DNA of 64,000 nucleotides. It comes from Helichrysum umbraculigerum (taxonomy: Eukaryota > Streptophyta > Magnoliopsida > Asterales > Asteraceae). The notes beneath the pieces are model-generated. The model was not told the origin of the DNA and did not search any database. It saw only the letters and a list, made by a program, of their open reading frames with translations. The position numbers and the translations under genes were made by a program. Of this stretch, positions 9,110-20,936 are shown piece after piece. Position 1 is the stretch's first letter, and each line of letters begins with the position of its first letter. The stretch is from the NCBI GenBank assembly GCA_949592205.1, contig CATIUR010000005.1, forward strand, positions 131,930,777 to 131,994,776. Reading direction: 5' to 3'.

Positions 9110-11672
9110 TGTAACACCCCCAAATTTGATGATTTGCGGAAGCTTGATTTGGGTGTTACTAATCAATAACAAAGCACAAAGATAAATAGCAAACGACCCT
9201 ATATGCGTCGTTTTAACAAAATATATTGATTACTGAAATGTTTACAACATTTAAAACGTTACATAGCTCGAGTTAAATAAAATGAGATTTCAGTACATAA
9301 GTACTTATACAAAATATACTAATGCAAGAAAATCTCAATCGTCTGTATGCTGACTCGAGCTAAATCCTGAAGCAGAAACATCCTACTGCTGGGTACCTGC
9401 GATATATGCTAAAAGGTCAGCTATAAAGCTGGTGAGCTCACAGGTTTGAAATCAAGTAATATCGTATGAACCGCAAGATTTTAAATAGTGAATTGCATCC
9501 AGCAATTAAATAATGAATTGCATCCAGCAATTAAATAATGAATTGCATCCAGCAATTTAACGATAATCATCGTGTATACAGCCATGAGCACATAGTTGAG
9601 CTTAACTCGAGGGCCGGGTCCCCTATAGAGAATTCCGGGCGAGGTGCCTCCACGAATGCCTAATCCACATTCGTCTTCCCAAATATTAGTACGTCCGTTT
9701 ACCCGGTTAGTGCTTGCTAACCCGGACGAGGAGGGTCAATCCTATATGGTACCATATACTAATATTCACGCTACAACGTATTAACAACTATGCTGACGGA
9801 GGACTTTAAAATGATTAGTTTCGAAAAACTCATGTAGTATATGAAAAGTTTGTACTTGCGTTCACATGTTAAAAGTTGAGCAATATATCACACCCCTGAG
9901 TAAAACAGTAAAAGAGGGGCTATGAGACTCACCTGAGTCTGAAAGCGTTTAAACAAACGTAAGCTGATTTGCCGAGTATGAAGTCCAAAGACTTGTAACC
10001 TGAGGGTGTCCACGACACGCGATGGTTATAAACATGATTGGGTATCTCAAAAGATCACCCTTGTAGTTGTTACACAACTATATATATGTCCAAATTACTA
10101 CGATTTGGTTGATTTGTTAAGTGTTTGAAAACATGTACGGCCCGTTGGTGACGGATTTGTAATAATAATCTCAACTATTATTATTGTGATTTCGTGGCGT
10201 TTTACTTTGAAAAATGTGTTTCGATTGTGTTTTAGAAGCCGTTACGGAATCTAAGTACGGGGGTCCGGGGGCAGCGCCCCTGGTAGCGGGGTCCAAGGGG
10301 CGGCAGCCCCTGGCGGGGTCCAAGGGGCAGAGCCCCTGGCTGGGGTCGAGCTGCCAGGTCAGCTTGGAAAATTTTTTTATTTCTACTATATTGCTTTGAC
10401 GAAAAACGCATCTGGATCCGAATTTGGGTAAAAATCAGGTGTTAAAATTTTAGGTCTCGACACTTAGTAAAAATCTGAGTTTTCTGTGTTTTGCGACACA
10501 ATATGCGACACAAAAGTTTGTCATGCGACACAAGGGTTGTGTCGCATAGGAATGCGACACAATGTCTATACGACACAAGGGTTGTGTCGCATAGATACGA
10601 GATGCTGATTCAACAGCGACATAGTGATTGTGTCGTATGGTGTATGCGACATAGTGGTTGTGTCGCAAGACTTGCGACACTAATTATCTGGTACGACACA
10701 AGGTACGACACAGGAGGTTTTATACGACACAAGTGGCAAAATACGACACAACATGCGACACAAGGCTTGTGTCGCATGGATGAACATCAGCCCAGAAAGT
10801 CCGGCTGTCAAGGTTTTTCCGGCCAAAAATCCGTTTTAAACTCGTTTTCAGGTTATAAAATCGTGTTCTATACATTGTAATGGACATATACAAGTGATAA
10901 TAACAACCACAAATGAAAAATACTAAGAATCAAGAGATTTCGGGATTTTGTCGGAAACTTACAATTTGCCGAAATGAAAATCCGGAAAGGTAGAAATGTA
11001 GATCGTTGCGAGGTGGTCGTGAATCTCTAAAAATATTGGTGATTCGGTTGCGTTTCGTGACGTTATTTTGCGGTTTTGTGAGTTTTTGGTGATTTGGTGA
11101 TTTTGGAGGAAATAAGAGAAGATAGAGAGAATTGATAGAAGAATGAGAAAGAAAATGAGTGGGAGGTGGGGTTATCCCCACTTTTCAGTTTCTCGCCCCG
11201 CGTTCCGCGTGGTGTTCGTTTGCTCCGTCGTTTAAACGTTAAATAATTATTTACATTTTGATTATAAGTTTTAAAATACGATTTATTACGCGATATATTG
11301 TTTAAATATTTTACAAATCAATTTATATTTGTGTTATAAGATGTAAGTTAGTTTGTTTATTTAGTTTACGCATTTTATTGTTTTAAATTGTGTAAGTTCG
11401 GTTTGTACGATACGAATTGAATACAAAATATTATCAAAATAATATTTTTGACATAAAAGCGTTATTTAATAAAATGGGTCACCAACGTCCGTATTTGATT
11501 GAATCGAAATACATTCGATTTAAGTCGCGTACGATTTAATCAAATCGCATTTTCGTATATATTCAACAATATATATAATTCGATACATTAATTAGCCTAA
11601 CACAGAATTAATTACATGTATTAACATATGATTAGGCACTAATTACTAGTCCTAATTTTGGCGGGTGTTACA
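9110..11672 (-). repeat. E1 5' LTR
   Basis: 2563 bp and the longer of the pair. It keeps three extra GCGACACAA units (10496-10560) that were lost from the other copy. The inner boundary at 9110 is followed in sense by the Met PBS. It would carry the E1 promoter, but I see no convincing TATA box on the minus strand. The CT-rich tract around 11220-11060 resembles a transcribed leader. Confidence 0.95.
10492..10776. repeat. GCGACACAA / TTGTGTCGC cluster in E1 5' LTR
   Basis: More than a dozen copies of (T)RCGACACAA occur in both orientations at irregular spacing, several as close inverted pairs able to form hairpins. The other LTR keeps a shortened version at 2392-2614. Confidence 0.85.
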
Positions 11673-11677
11673 TTATT

Positions 11678-13246
11678 AACATACATAATGGGTAGTTACA
11701 TGCTGATACCACTCCATCATCTCTTGCAGTTGACTACTTGACCCTACAATATATAATATTCAGAGAACATTTAATGTTTTTCTATTGTTACAAATGTCAC
11801 CTTTAATAAAATTCAGACACATAGTCGGATATAAGACCCTCATCAAGCAATTTTAGGCACACATGAGTGTAGAATGGTGCAACTAAGTAGAACCTATTGT
11901 TTATCTTAATATGTCAAACTGATCTCATGCAAAATTTTCAACAGTTGACCCATATACATTAGTAATTATTAAAGGTGACACACAATGGATGGGTCATGTA
12001 GAAAGGCCAAATGAGCTGGGTCAAAAGTGGTATTTTTGGAATTAGTCAAAAAGGGTCAATCTTTTGATGGGTGAGACACTATCAATTTGACAACTTTCTC
12101 CAGTTGTATATCAAACGCAATCTTTTGGTTGTTCTTAGCCTTTAGAGCCAAAATCATTACCAAAATTGACCCATTTAAACGTAAATGGGTCCAAACGATC
12201 ACCTAATAAAGCATTTAGCCTAAGGTAATGGTATTTACCTTTAAAAATCAATCTGGAGCAGGAAAAGAACCTTTGTAGTATTCAAGTAGAACCTTTAGAC
12301 TTTACTTGCGACATAAAGGTTACACATCCTTTCGCAACTGAATATTTACTGCACTGCCAAAACATTATCATGTTCCTTTTAGGTGTAACAGATTGTGTAG
12401 ATCAACGATCAAAGTATGGCTTATATTTTTATACAGCGCATGATAAAAAAAAAATTTAAGTCATTATATATGTTGTCTTTTAAAAGTTGCATCAACCCCA
12501 AATACAGTTACAGTATTTGATTGCGATTCAAATTCCAATCCCAATTCGACTGTAATCAAATTAAATTCAAAGTTTCTGACAAGAATTCGAAGCATAAACA
12601 TGTTCATGTTCGTTATGAACAGACACCCCAAAGTAACAAACAAATTGCGCCTTATATTCTTATACATTATCTCCTCAGAATTCAAATCAACACACATTAT
12701 CATCTTCTTTATATGATGAACCACAATACTTATATGTTAGTCAATCAAAGGATTATATTTTCTACGGGTATGCATCACAAAGTCTATATCTTAAAGCAAC
12801 AAATGATGGCATTTTATAGTATAATCATTAGAAATACACTTCGAAGTCAACAAACTCACATTTAACCTAGCCATAGCAATTCAAGTCAAGATAAAAGTCA
12901 CCAACTTCGAAGGTGTACAAATATCCAGGAACTCGTACACTTCAATAACAACCAATCTAATAGAAAAAAAATTTAAGATCTGTAAAAATATCCGGAGATC
13001 TAAGAGCTATTTTATAGGCCATTTGTTTCATTCTGATCTCATTTTTGCGTGTTCATGTTTTATATATTTGTTGAAAAGAAGAAAACATGGAACTCAAGAA
13101 AAGTAGCCTTAGAGCTGAAATTCTATATTTCAAAACTACGTTAGATCAGAAATAGAGTTGATACCAGTACATGATTGAGCAAAAAAAAATGAGAGGTAAT
13201 ATGACCGCTACATAGGAAGTTGGAGCTAAAAGCAAACTGATCATAC
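11678..13246. other. Old locus right of E1, no gene called
   Basis: AT-rich sequence continuing the pre-insertion locus from 1007. A coding-like minus-strand stretch at about 11683-11742 ends in two stops beside the insertion point. I see no recognisable domain and no clear transposon end. Confidence 0.4.
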
Positions 13247-13363
13247 CTGTTTTCCAGCAAAATAACAGCAATGTACAGAGTTGTAAGTCATCACAGCTGA
13301 ATCCAACGACTTATAGTGGACATATACATTTCCTCGTAGATGAAAAGAACCATGTTTGCAAAC
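13247..13363 (-). pseudogene. Single exon of a U2AF35-like CCCH zinc-finger gene
   Basis: A 117-nt exon with clean borders (TTTTTTCAG| before, |GTATGA after) encodes 39 residues including HLRGNVYVHYKSLDSAV and YFAGKQ. These match the RNA-recognition region of plant U2AF35-related CCCH proteins (C3H5/C3H16-like, relatives of ZRSR2), which act in 3' splice-site recognition. No neighbouring exon of that gene (CCCH fingers, the rest of the RRM) is visible. The usual NGRYFAG block reads HCCYFAG here. It is most simply an isolated exon carried by a gene-capturing transposon or left from a partial duplication. Confidence 0.7.
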
Positions 13364-13739
13364 CTGAAAAAAAAAATGTTGCTTTAATATCTAAAAGTCT
13401 GATATTAAGCTCCGGGTCAAAAGGGGTATGTTTGGGAGTGGGTTGGGTTGGATTACCCCAAAACACTTTTATAGTTTTATCCAAAAACTATAGTTTCTTT
13501 TAACAAATTATTGTGTCAAATACGATGATAAAAAACTATACATAATTCAATACATTAATATTTTGAATAAAATGTTTGAAAAATGGTTTATAGCTTCTAA
13601 GTACACTTGGGTGACTTTCAGCTAACTTGGGTTTTGTTCCGCTTCTGTTGAGTTGGCGGTAAAACACTGATGGAGTAGCAAGTACCATTTTAAAAGGATG
13701 TTAGTATGCAGTAATCTTACTTGTTAGCAGGAATGAGAG

Positions 13740-14580
13740 GTTGCTGTTGTTGTTTGTTAGCACGAGCATGTTAAGTAGACAGCTTCCAAGTAGTTGTTTT
13801 CGATGGCTGTTGCACTGCATGTGAAAGTACGATTGTGAAGGTACTGCATGAGCCATGATTGTATAGGAACACATGGTTCGTGTATGTTGCAGACCAAATT
13901 ACCCACATTAGCATTCCTGCTGTTGTTGAGTATCACGAGCAGCTTAAGTAGGGCACTTCCAAGTATTTGTTGGTGATGGCCTAGCATTGTGAAGTTTATG
14001 CAGGTGGTCTGTTTAGGCTGGCAAGTAGTACACATTAGGCTAACAGATTAGGGCATATATACACAAAATGAGAAGGTACGAAAGTTGTCGGGTCTGTCAC
14101 CTGAACCGATAAGCATGACAAAATGATCATCTTTTAAACCTTTAATCAATTCATGGATCTTCATCTCGTGAAAGCTATACAATATGTCGGGTCTGTTACC
14201 TCTAGCATGGTTACGGGCTGGTGCAGACATGGTGGTTTGTTAAGGCATATATACACAAAATGAGAAGGTACTAAAGTTGGTTCCTACTTTTGGACCCTAT
14301 TGTAGATGCATATGTAGGGGCCTATGCATATCACACCGACAGATGACGTACACAAATTTAAAGTCGGGTAGTCTGAAAAGTAAGTTAAGAGCAAAGTAAT
14401 ACCAGGTAATGTAAGTAAGCTCAACAGGAGATGCCAATATAAACCATAAAAGTCTGGTAGTCTGACCAGGAAGGTAAGAGCAAAGTAATAGCAGGTGTTA
14501 CTTTGTAGGGGCCTATGCATATCACACCGACAACACGACACACTAAGAGTTGGTCCAAAGTTAAAATATAAATAATGCAT
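13740..14580. repeat. Degenerate tandem repeats between gene fragments
   Basis: Several motifs occur twice, about 145-220 bp apart: a block ending CTTCCAAGTA-TTGTT (about 13785 and 13960), GCATATATACACAAAATGAG (14054 and 14244), and a block with GGGGCCTATGCATATCACAC (14316 and 14509) next to AGAGCAAAGTAATA. These look like diverged tandem duplications. The short ORFs across them are not convincing genes. Confidence 0.5.
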
Positions 14581-14659
14581 ATCTATTTCGTTAGTATATA
14601 CGATGACAGCAACAAATCAGGATGCAATTCCTAATGTACTACAAGATAGACTATATTAC

Positions 14660-15135
14660 CATTTGATCAGCTAGCATTAAAACAGTCTTCAATGAGAACT
14701 TCCTTCCGCAATAGACAAACAGATCCTCGAGAATAGGTCCTAGAAGAGTAGAAGATCAAGGACAAGCACATTGTCCTGAGCATCAACACCAGACCAATGG
14801 ATGCTAGCAACACCAGCTGAAGAGTACGAAATTAATACCATTGGTACATTGTCTGCTAAAATATGATACATTTGAGGATGTTGAAATAAACTTACCAACT
14901 CCCTGAAGATAATTATATAGCTTGGCCTCATAAAGTAATTGTGGATGCTTAGTCTGCCTATTCTCCTACCAAACATATAATTATTCATAAGCTAAACACT
15001 TTACATTTATAGCTGATATGATATTTACAAATTGATGATTGTAGTTTATAATAATATAAAATCTAAAAATAACAATAATAATAAAAGTAGTTACCATTTT
15101 TACAGCAACAATTTCGTGAGTATCAACATGAGTAG
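14660..15135 (-). pseudogene. Truncated casein kinase I-like gene fragment
   Basis: Three consecutive exons on the minus strand: 15135-15095 (ATHVDTHEIVAVKM, with the ATP-binding Lys), 14965-14896 (TKHPQLLYEAKLYNYLQG) and 14816-14660 (GVASIHWSGVDAQDNVLVLD, then LEDLFVYCGRKFSLKTVL). All have AG/GT borders and match the N-lobe and hinge of plant CK1-like Ser/Thr kinases. The third exon has an 8-bp duplication (CTTCTACTCTTCTA where one CTTCTA is expected) that shifts the frame just before GPILEDLF. The exons with the HRD and DFG catalytic motifs are missing, as is the glycine-loop exon. It cannot make an active kinase. Confidence 0.85.
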
Positions 15136-15432
15136 CTGCAAAACCGATCAGAAGAGACGGATACAGAAATACATGATCACAGAATTTATGTCACCTAGTA
15201 TTTGAATCCGATAGAAAAAGGTTTTTTTGAAGAAAATCCTAAGGTTGTGTTTTCCTGCGAATTTTTTGGGTGTGGTTCTATGTTTAACCATAGTCACCCA
15301 TACCCTGCTCCTGAACAATTCCAACAGAAGGGACGATGACTAAAATTAAGAAGAAGAGCACAATTAATTTTAGTTCAATTAGTGTAAATCAAGAGCAAAG
15401 TCAAAACAACAAAATTAGAGTATTAGACTAAC

Positions 15433-15531
15433 TTTGGGTTTTTGCCTTCCATTGATATTATGATGTTGGTCATTTACTGTTTCTGTAACTACACAAGCTC
15501 CTTTCCCCTCGTCATCGGATACTTTCAGCTT
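15433..15531 (-). pseudogene. Unidentified exon-like segment upstream of the CK1 fragment
   Basis: 99 nt, open for 33 codons (begins KLKVSDDEGKGACVV), with a TAG| acceptor and |GTTAGT donor. It lies upstream of the CK1-like exons on the same strand and could be a foreign exon or a non-conserved N-terminal exon. Family unknown. Confidence 0.3.
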
Positions 15532-15539
15532 CTACCAGT

Positions 15540-16337
15540 TCGAGTACATATATGGTTAGTACATATAAAACCAAAATGTTAAGTGTTGTTTATAATTGAA
15601 ATTGGGAAGAAAAACCCTAACCTCTTGAATGAAGAAGAAATCGCAGAACATGGTTGGCTTTGTTATGAATTTCTCCCCCATTTTTTGATCTAAAAGTTTG
15701 AATTTTAAATTAGCATATGATGGCCGTATGCTTTGAATCGGATATCGTTGGTGCCGTGATTTGGTCCTATTTTTTATGAATATTTTCTTGTTATCCAATA
15801 ATAAATCCCAAAATATTGGTGACTTGGTTATCCTTTAAAATTATTTATATATCATTTATATATTTATATATATAATATATAATATATAATATATATAACT
15901 AAGAATACGCATTTTTAGTTTGAAAGTTCAAACTTCAGTTATTTTTTCTCAAATTAGAAATTTGAATTTAAAATTTAAATTATTTAGCTTCCTATTATTT
16001 TGCAACATATACAGTTAGGATAGGGATAACATGGTAAATTTAGACGATGAAAGATGAGATATTACGTAAACAATTCTTTTGATCTAAATCAACGGTTAAG
16101 ATTGTTTTATCAAAATCATTTAACGGACAAGATTAATTCAAACAAATCTAGATTCAAAATGTATACACATTTAACCTCCTCCAATAATATTAATAAAGAT
16201 TATTAATTATTTAATTTTTAATAACATGTGGAAAAATTAGTTTTATGTCATGTGGCGCATTCTTATTGTTTCTTTCATTCTTACAAAAATTATCATTCTC
16301 ATTTGAACCCCACTCTAAATTATATATATAACGAGTG
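15540..16337. other. AT-rich flank, nothing called
   Basis: Very AT-rich with TATA-type simple repeats (about 15845-15900). No ORF with recognisable content. It ends at the GAGTG target duplication (16333-16337) of solo LTR S5. Confidence 0.5.
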
Positions 16338-18176
16338 TGTGACACCCGACGATTTAGAGTTACTGATAATCCTACTTGAAACCCTAATTACGTGTGTTTA
16401 GTTTAGTATTAGGCTAACTACTTGTAATTACTTGTAACTATTTGTATATTTATGTGAATATACACTCCCGTAATTGATTTATATTAAGCTTACGTAATTA
16501 GTTGTAATTACGCTTACACAATTTGGTGAAATTGTGCGAACAACCGGACGGAGTCCGACAATGTATAAATACGGACGTTGGTGAACAAAACTATTAAATA
16601 ATATGAAATTATTTAATAAACTCAAAAACTTACAAATATTATGGTGATAATATTTAACGAATTATTAATATCGTATAAAGTAACACAAACGCAACGGAAA
16701 CGTGCAGAACGCGGCCGACAACTGAACGAAAGTCGAAATATATTTTTATAATTTAAAATATATTATTTTGTGTGAAATTATTATTAAAAACATCGTATAA
16801 TGATTCGTCAATAAAAACGTCTATTTAAAACGCTACGCGATTAAACCTCCGTACAATGAGCACGCAAATCGAGACCGATCAAAATACGGAACATTTTTAT
16901 AAATGTTTTCAAGTATCCAAAATAAATATTTCATGAGAAAATATCGAAATTTAAATCGTCATTTAAAACATGCGCATTAAACGTTTAACGCTTAAACAGA
17001 CAACGAAACGATCGGGTAAACGAACACGAGATTTAACGCAACTTTGGTGAATTAAATTGGACAAAACCCAGCCCCCATGGGCCCCCATAAGCTGGCCCCC
17101 TTCCCCCCATGTGCCCTCACATGATCATTTTGATTCCCCCATACAAACTACATGCAAACCTTTCTTGTCAAAAATTTCTCATTTCACACTCAACTCACTT
17201 CACCAATTGCTCTCAACTCTCTCTTTCTCTCTCAAATAATCTGAGATTATCTCAGAAAATATCACCACCACAAGACCTCCAATCACCACCACAACCACCA
17301 CCATAAACCACCATCAACCACCAATTAATTTCTTAACTTTTGGTAATAATAATTAGCTCAAGAGCACAAGCACCATCATCTCTATCAAAATCTTTGTAAG
17401 GAACCCTATCTCCCCTTCTTAATACTCTCATTTACATATTTTATAGCTCATCTAACTAGATTATGTCCTAAAAACTTGTTAAAATTCGTTTTTGAAGAGT
17501 ATATAAGAACATGCATAATCTGTCTTCAAAAATACAACTTACTAAAACGGTCGTATCTTGAGTTTTACTGAGAGTTAGACAACGAATTTTTTTTAAAAGT
17601 TGCGTATTGAAAAGAGCTACAACTTTCATGTTTTTCACTTTTTCCAGATCCGTACATATTTTTGGATATAATCTGATCTTTGAGTCTGGTCTGGAAGTTT
17701 TCAAAAACCGAGTTCGGTTCCTTTGCGAAATTATTTAAATATGAAAATGGACACTATTGTTTCTGTAAAAATTGTATATTAGACCAGAAACCTTGATAAT
17801 CAGTGGGTAAAATTTGTGAGACTTGATTTGGACTAGAAGTGGTAGAAATTAAATGGCGAACCAAACCGACAAAAGTCGAAAGTAGGAAATCTTGAAGTCT
17901 TAACTTGCATGTTAAAAAACGACACTTTGGGTGAACTCCGACACGAACCGACAAATTATATGGGCTCTATAAACTGATGTATGGGTTGGGTGGAAGTTTC
18001 GGGTCAAACCGGGTAGGTTTGACCAAGTCAACAAAAACGGCTCGATTTATAAAAACGACAAAACTTACTATTTTTGGAAAGTAACAACGAAAATGTGTTT
18101 GGGTGGCTTAATTAATGTCTTTGACCAAAACCGAGACCTGAAAAGTTTTCCGAATTAGAAACCGACACATAAATTG

Positions 18177-18368
18177 GAAGTGTCTCATGAAGTGTCTCAG
18201 AAAGTGTCTCAGGAAGTGTCTCATGAAGTGTCTCATGAAGTGTCTCGGGAAGTGTCTCATGAAGTGTCTCAGGAAGTGTCTCAGAAAGTGTCTCAGGAAG
18301 TGTCTCATGAAGTGTCTCAGGAAGTGTCACATGAAGTGTCTCATAAAGTGTCTCATGAAGTGTCTTAT
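18177..18368 (+). repeat. 12-bp tandem array in S5
   Basis: Sixteen units of GAAGTGTCTCAT with small changes (CAG, CGG, AAAG variants). Because the period is a multiple of three, frames on both strands stay open, producing artefactual ETLPETLH- and EVSHEVSQ-type ORFs. Confidence 0.95.
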
Positions 18369-18530
18369 AAGTTGACATGTATTGTTAAAGTTTGACCAAC
18401 CTTGACCAGTTTGACCAGGTTTGACCAACCTTGACCAGTTTTGTGACACCTGGTCAAAATAACCCAATTTGGGTCCAAATTTAAACTTTAAATAATCGTA
18501 CTCGGTATGAAATCAAACCAAAGTAATCCG

Positions 18531-18532
<2 letters not shown>

Positions 18533-18599
<67 letters not shown>
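18533..18599. repeat. (AT)n microsatellite in E4 5' LTR
   Basis: About 33 AT units. The 3' LTR copy (37359-37454) is about 30 bp longer, which accounts for most of the length difference between the two LTRs. Confidence 0.95.
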
Positions 18600-18603
<4 letters not shown>

Positions 18604-18910
18604 GTACGCGATTAAATGCGCAAACCGAGTTCGACGCTCAAACGAAATCCAAAATATATATTGATAACTCAAAATAAGATGTTTAAAAACATTTAGTCAT
18701 TTTAAAAATCTATTACATATCGACAATAACTTGAGAGAAATCAAACATTAAAACAAAACTTAAAAACCGCGCGATTAACGTTTAACCGACTAACGAACGT
18801 AACCCGATTCGAGTAATTAATACGTGAGCCCAACCCATGGAATGGGCTGAGCACAACTCGGCCAAAACCAGACCCAAACGGCCCAAAAACATCAGCCCTA
18901 GAACCCTATG

Positions 18911-18918
18911 TATATAAA
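18911..18918 (+). promoter_or_regulatory. E4 LTR TATA box
   Basis: TATATAAA in the 5' LTR, followed 30-60 nt later by a CT-rich stretch typical of a transcribed LTR leader. It is conserved at 37766-37773 in the 3' LTR. Confidence 0.6.
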
Positions 18919-20927
18919 CACCTTAACCCCTCATTTTCACTTAATCTCACCATTTAACCATCACACCCTTCCTCTCTTTTCTCTCTACTTTTGCTGAGAC
19001 TCCAGCCCCTCCACCACCTTCACCACGACCCTCAGCCACCTCCAAGAACATCTAACAAGTCTCATCATCATCTAGCCTCATCTAGAGTCGTTGGATCAAG
19101 GAGAAGCACGAAGAACGCAAACCGAAAGCTGCAGCAGACCTTCCTTCTTATATCTGCCCTAGATCCGTTTTTGTTTGGTATAAATCCTTTCTCTTTCACT
19201 AGATATACTTGCTTAACATATAACTACATGCTAGTGCTTCGTTCTTCACTGATCATGTCCAAATCTATGCTAAAAATCGGATGAACACACTAATAACCAC
19301 TGGATAATGGCTTTACACGTTGGGTAATAATTTAGATCGGATTAGATCCGTGATATCTAGACCATTTCTTAACCAAATCGGACGTTTCTTAAGCCTAAAA
19401 TCAAGTTTAAGAAGTCTAGTTTTCATATCCGTAAGCCTCACGAATTTTAGTAGCAATTTACTATTTTAACTTAAATAAATAAAAGTACATAGCAGATTTG
19501 TACCTTCTGACCAGAAAGTTGGGTCAAATGTTTAAGGGCATATCTCGTAAACCACAAATTGAAAAACGATGAGACCAACTGGAAAAGATCATAAATTTTG
19601 ATATCTTTAAATCCCCTACTCGCACACTTTGTGAAGTTTTGTAAAACGTGAGATATGACCAAATCTTTGAACGTATGTACTGAAAACATAGCTGTTGGAC
19701 CCATGGTGCTTTACAAATTCATTTCTCGACTTGTGTTTGGTTTTAGACTAAATAAAAATATGTTTTGGAAAGTTTAGACATATGGGAATAACATATAATT
19801 TTTATGGAACTGATCTCGGCCTAGAACATAGTTAGAACGAGGCCCCAAACAAGACCGAAACCTAGTAAAAATGACCTTAAGGGCTGTTTTCGTATTCGGT
19901 TTAAAAACGACACTTGTGGGTCACCAAAAGACACGAAACTTGTTTTCTATAAGTTTTATAACGTAATGGAAGTCGTGTAAAATTTTCGAGTCAAACGGAA
20001 CCCGTTTGACCAAGTCAACAAAAACGAGCCCCAAAACGATAAACACAAAACTACTTGAAAAACGTTAAGGATGTTAACACAAAATATTGAAGTTACACTT
20101 TTACCAACAAACCTTGGACATTAACTTGTTGAGTGGACAACTAGTATGCATAATCTTTAAGATATCCATTTACTTACTTAACCTTATGCGCCTAGGACGC
20201 TAGAGGTCACTGGTTCGGAGAACCACATTGCTTGCTTACTGCTATTACACTACTAGACTCAGGTGAGTCTCACGGCCCCCTTTTTACTGTTTGACTGTTT
20301 TGGGGAGATGCATTACTTGATTTTACTGGAATACCTGAAATTGCTGTTTTTACTCAATTACTAGTTTGACTTGTACTCATTGAACCATTATTTTACAAAC
20401 TTTACAAACTGTTGTACCTTGCTGATTCACTGTGTACTTAACCGACTCACTGTGTTACTGGATTACCGTTTACCGACTTACGGTCTTACAGACCTTACAG
20501 ACTTAATACACTTACAGTCTCATCGACTTACCGACTCACTGATTTACTGATTTACCAATGTACGAACTTACTGATATACGGTACTGCTTGAGTTACGTTT
20601 AATCCAATGAAGGCCTCTGAATCATAGTCGTCAGTTATCGGATAAGCGCGAGTTTTAGTATATGGATCCATATGGGACTGACAATCCCCACCTGGGGTGG
20701 TAGCGCCACCACGAACCGTTACTCGTATAAACAGGTGTTTTCTACTCGTTACATATGAGTGTTTTTGGATTAACACTCTGTAACATCCCAATATTCTAGG
20801 TATTATTTTAGTGTATCCAGAAATATACATTTTATGAAATAGTATCATTGAAATAATAAGATATAATATAAAACGCAATTAGGTTTCTCAGTTCTAGACT
20901 GTAAATAATTAAAAGAATTGGGTTTAA

Positions 20928-20936
20928 TATATAAAA
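20928..20936 (+). promoter_or_regulatory. E2 LTR TATA box
   Basis: TATATAAAA about 150 bp into the LTR, with the A/C- and CATCATC-rich leader beginning ~60 nt downstream. The same motif is in the 3' LTR. Confidence 0.55.

Larger units (their letters stand above)
1008..11672 (-). mobile_element. E1: full-length Ty3/gypsy chromovirus (Tekay-like)
   Basis: 10,665-bp LTR retrotransposon on the minus strand. It starts TGTAACACC and ends GGTGTTACA, and is flanked by exact 5-bp target duplications TTATT at 1003-1007 and 11673-11677. In sense order it has the 5' LTR (9110-11672), a PBS for initiator tRNA-Met, a leader, a 163-aa coiled-coil ORF, an intact 1485-aa Gag-Pol, a polypurine tract and the 3' LTR (1008-3509). 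The LTRs differ by only about six substitutions by eye plus one 61-bp deletion, so the insertion is recent. Long LTRs, a Met PBS and a chromodomain-like C-terminus fit the Tekay/Del lineage. All parts needed for autonomy appear present. Confidence 0.95.
18442..20778 (+). repeat. E4 5' LTR, first part
   Basis: The first ~2337 bp of the 5' LTR, cut by E2 at 20778. It holds an (AT)n tract (18533-18599), a TATA box (18911), a CT/CCA-rich leader, AG|GTGAGT (20262/20263) and the multi-helix inverted repeat (20649-20725). It continues at 33803. Confidence 0.93.

Noticed and set aside
13757..14230. 92-aa and 60-aa minus-strand ORFs near the CK1 fragment
   Set aside because: They overlap degenerate tandem repeats and match no family I know.
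18177..18368. CRISPR-like array
   Set aside because: Units are contiguous 12-mers without spacers, in a plant LTR.
18108..18395. Repetitive ORFs on both strands over the 12-bp array
   Set aside because: A period divisible by three keeps all frames open; the array is inside a solo LTR.
18481..18672. ORFs of alternating Tyr-Ile over (AT)n tracts, also at 28726-28996 and 37315-37527
   Set aside because: Produced by AT microsatellites inside LTRs; no start context, domain or conservation.
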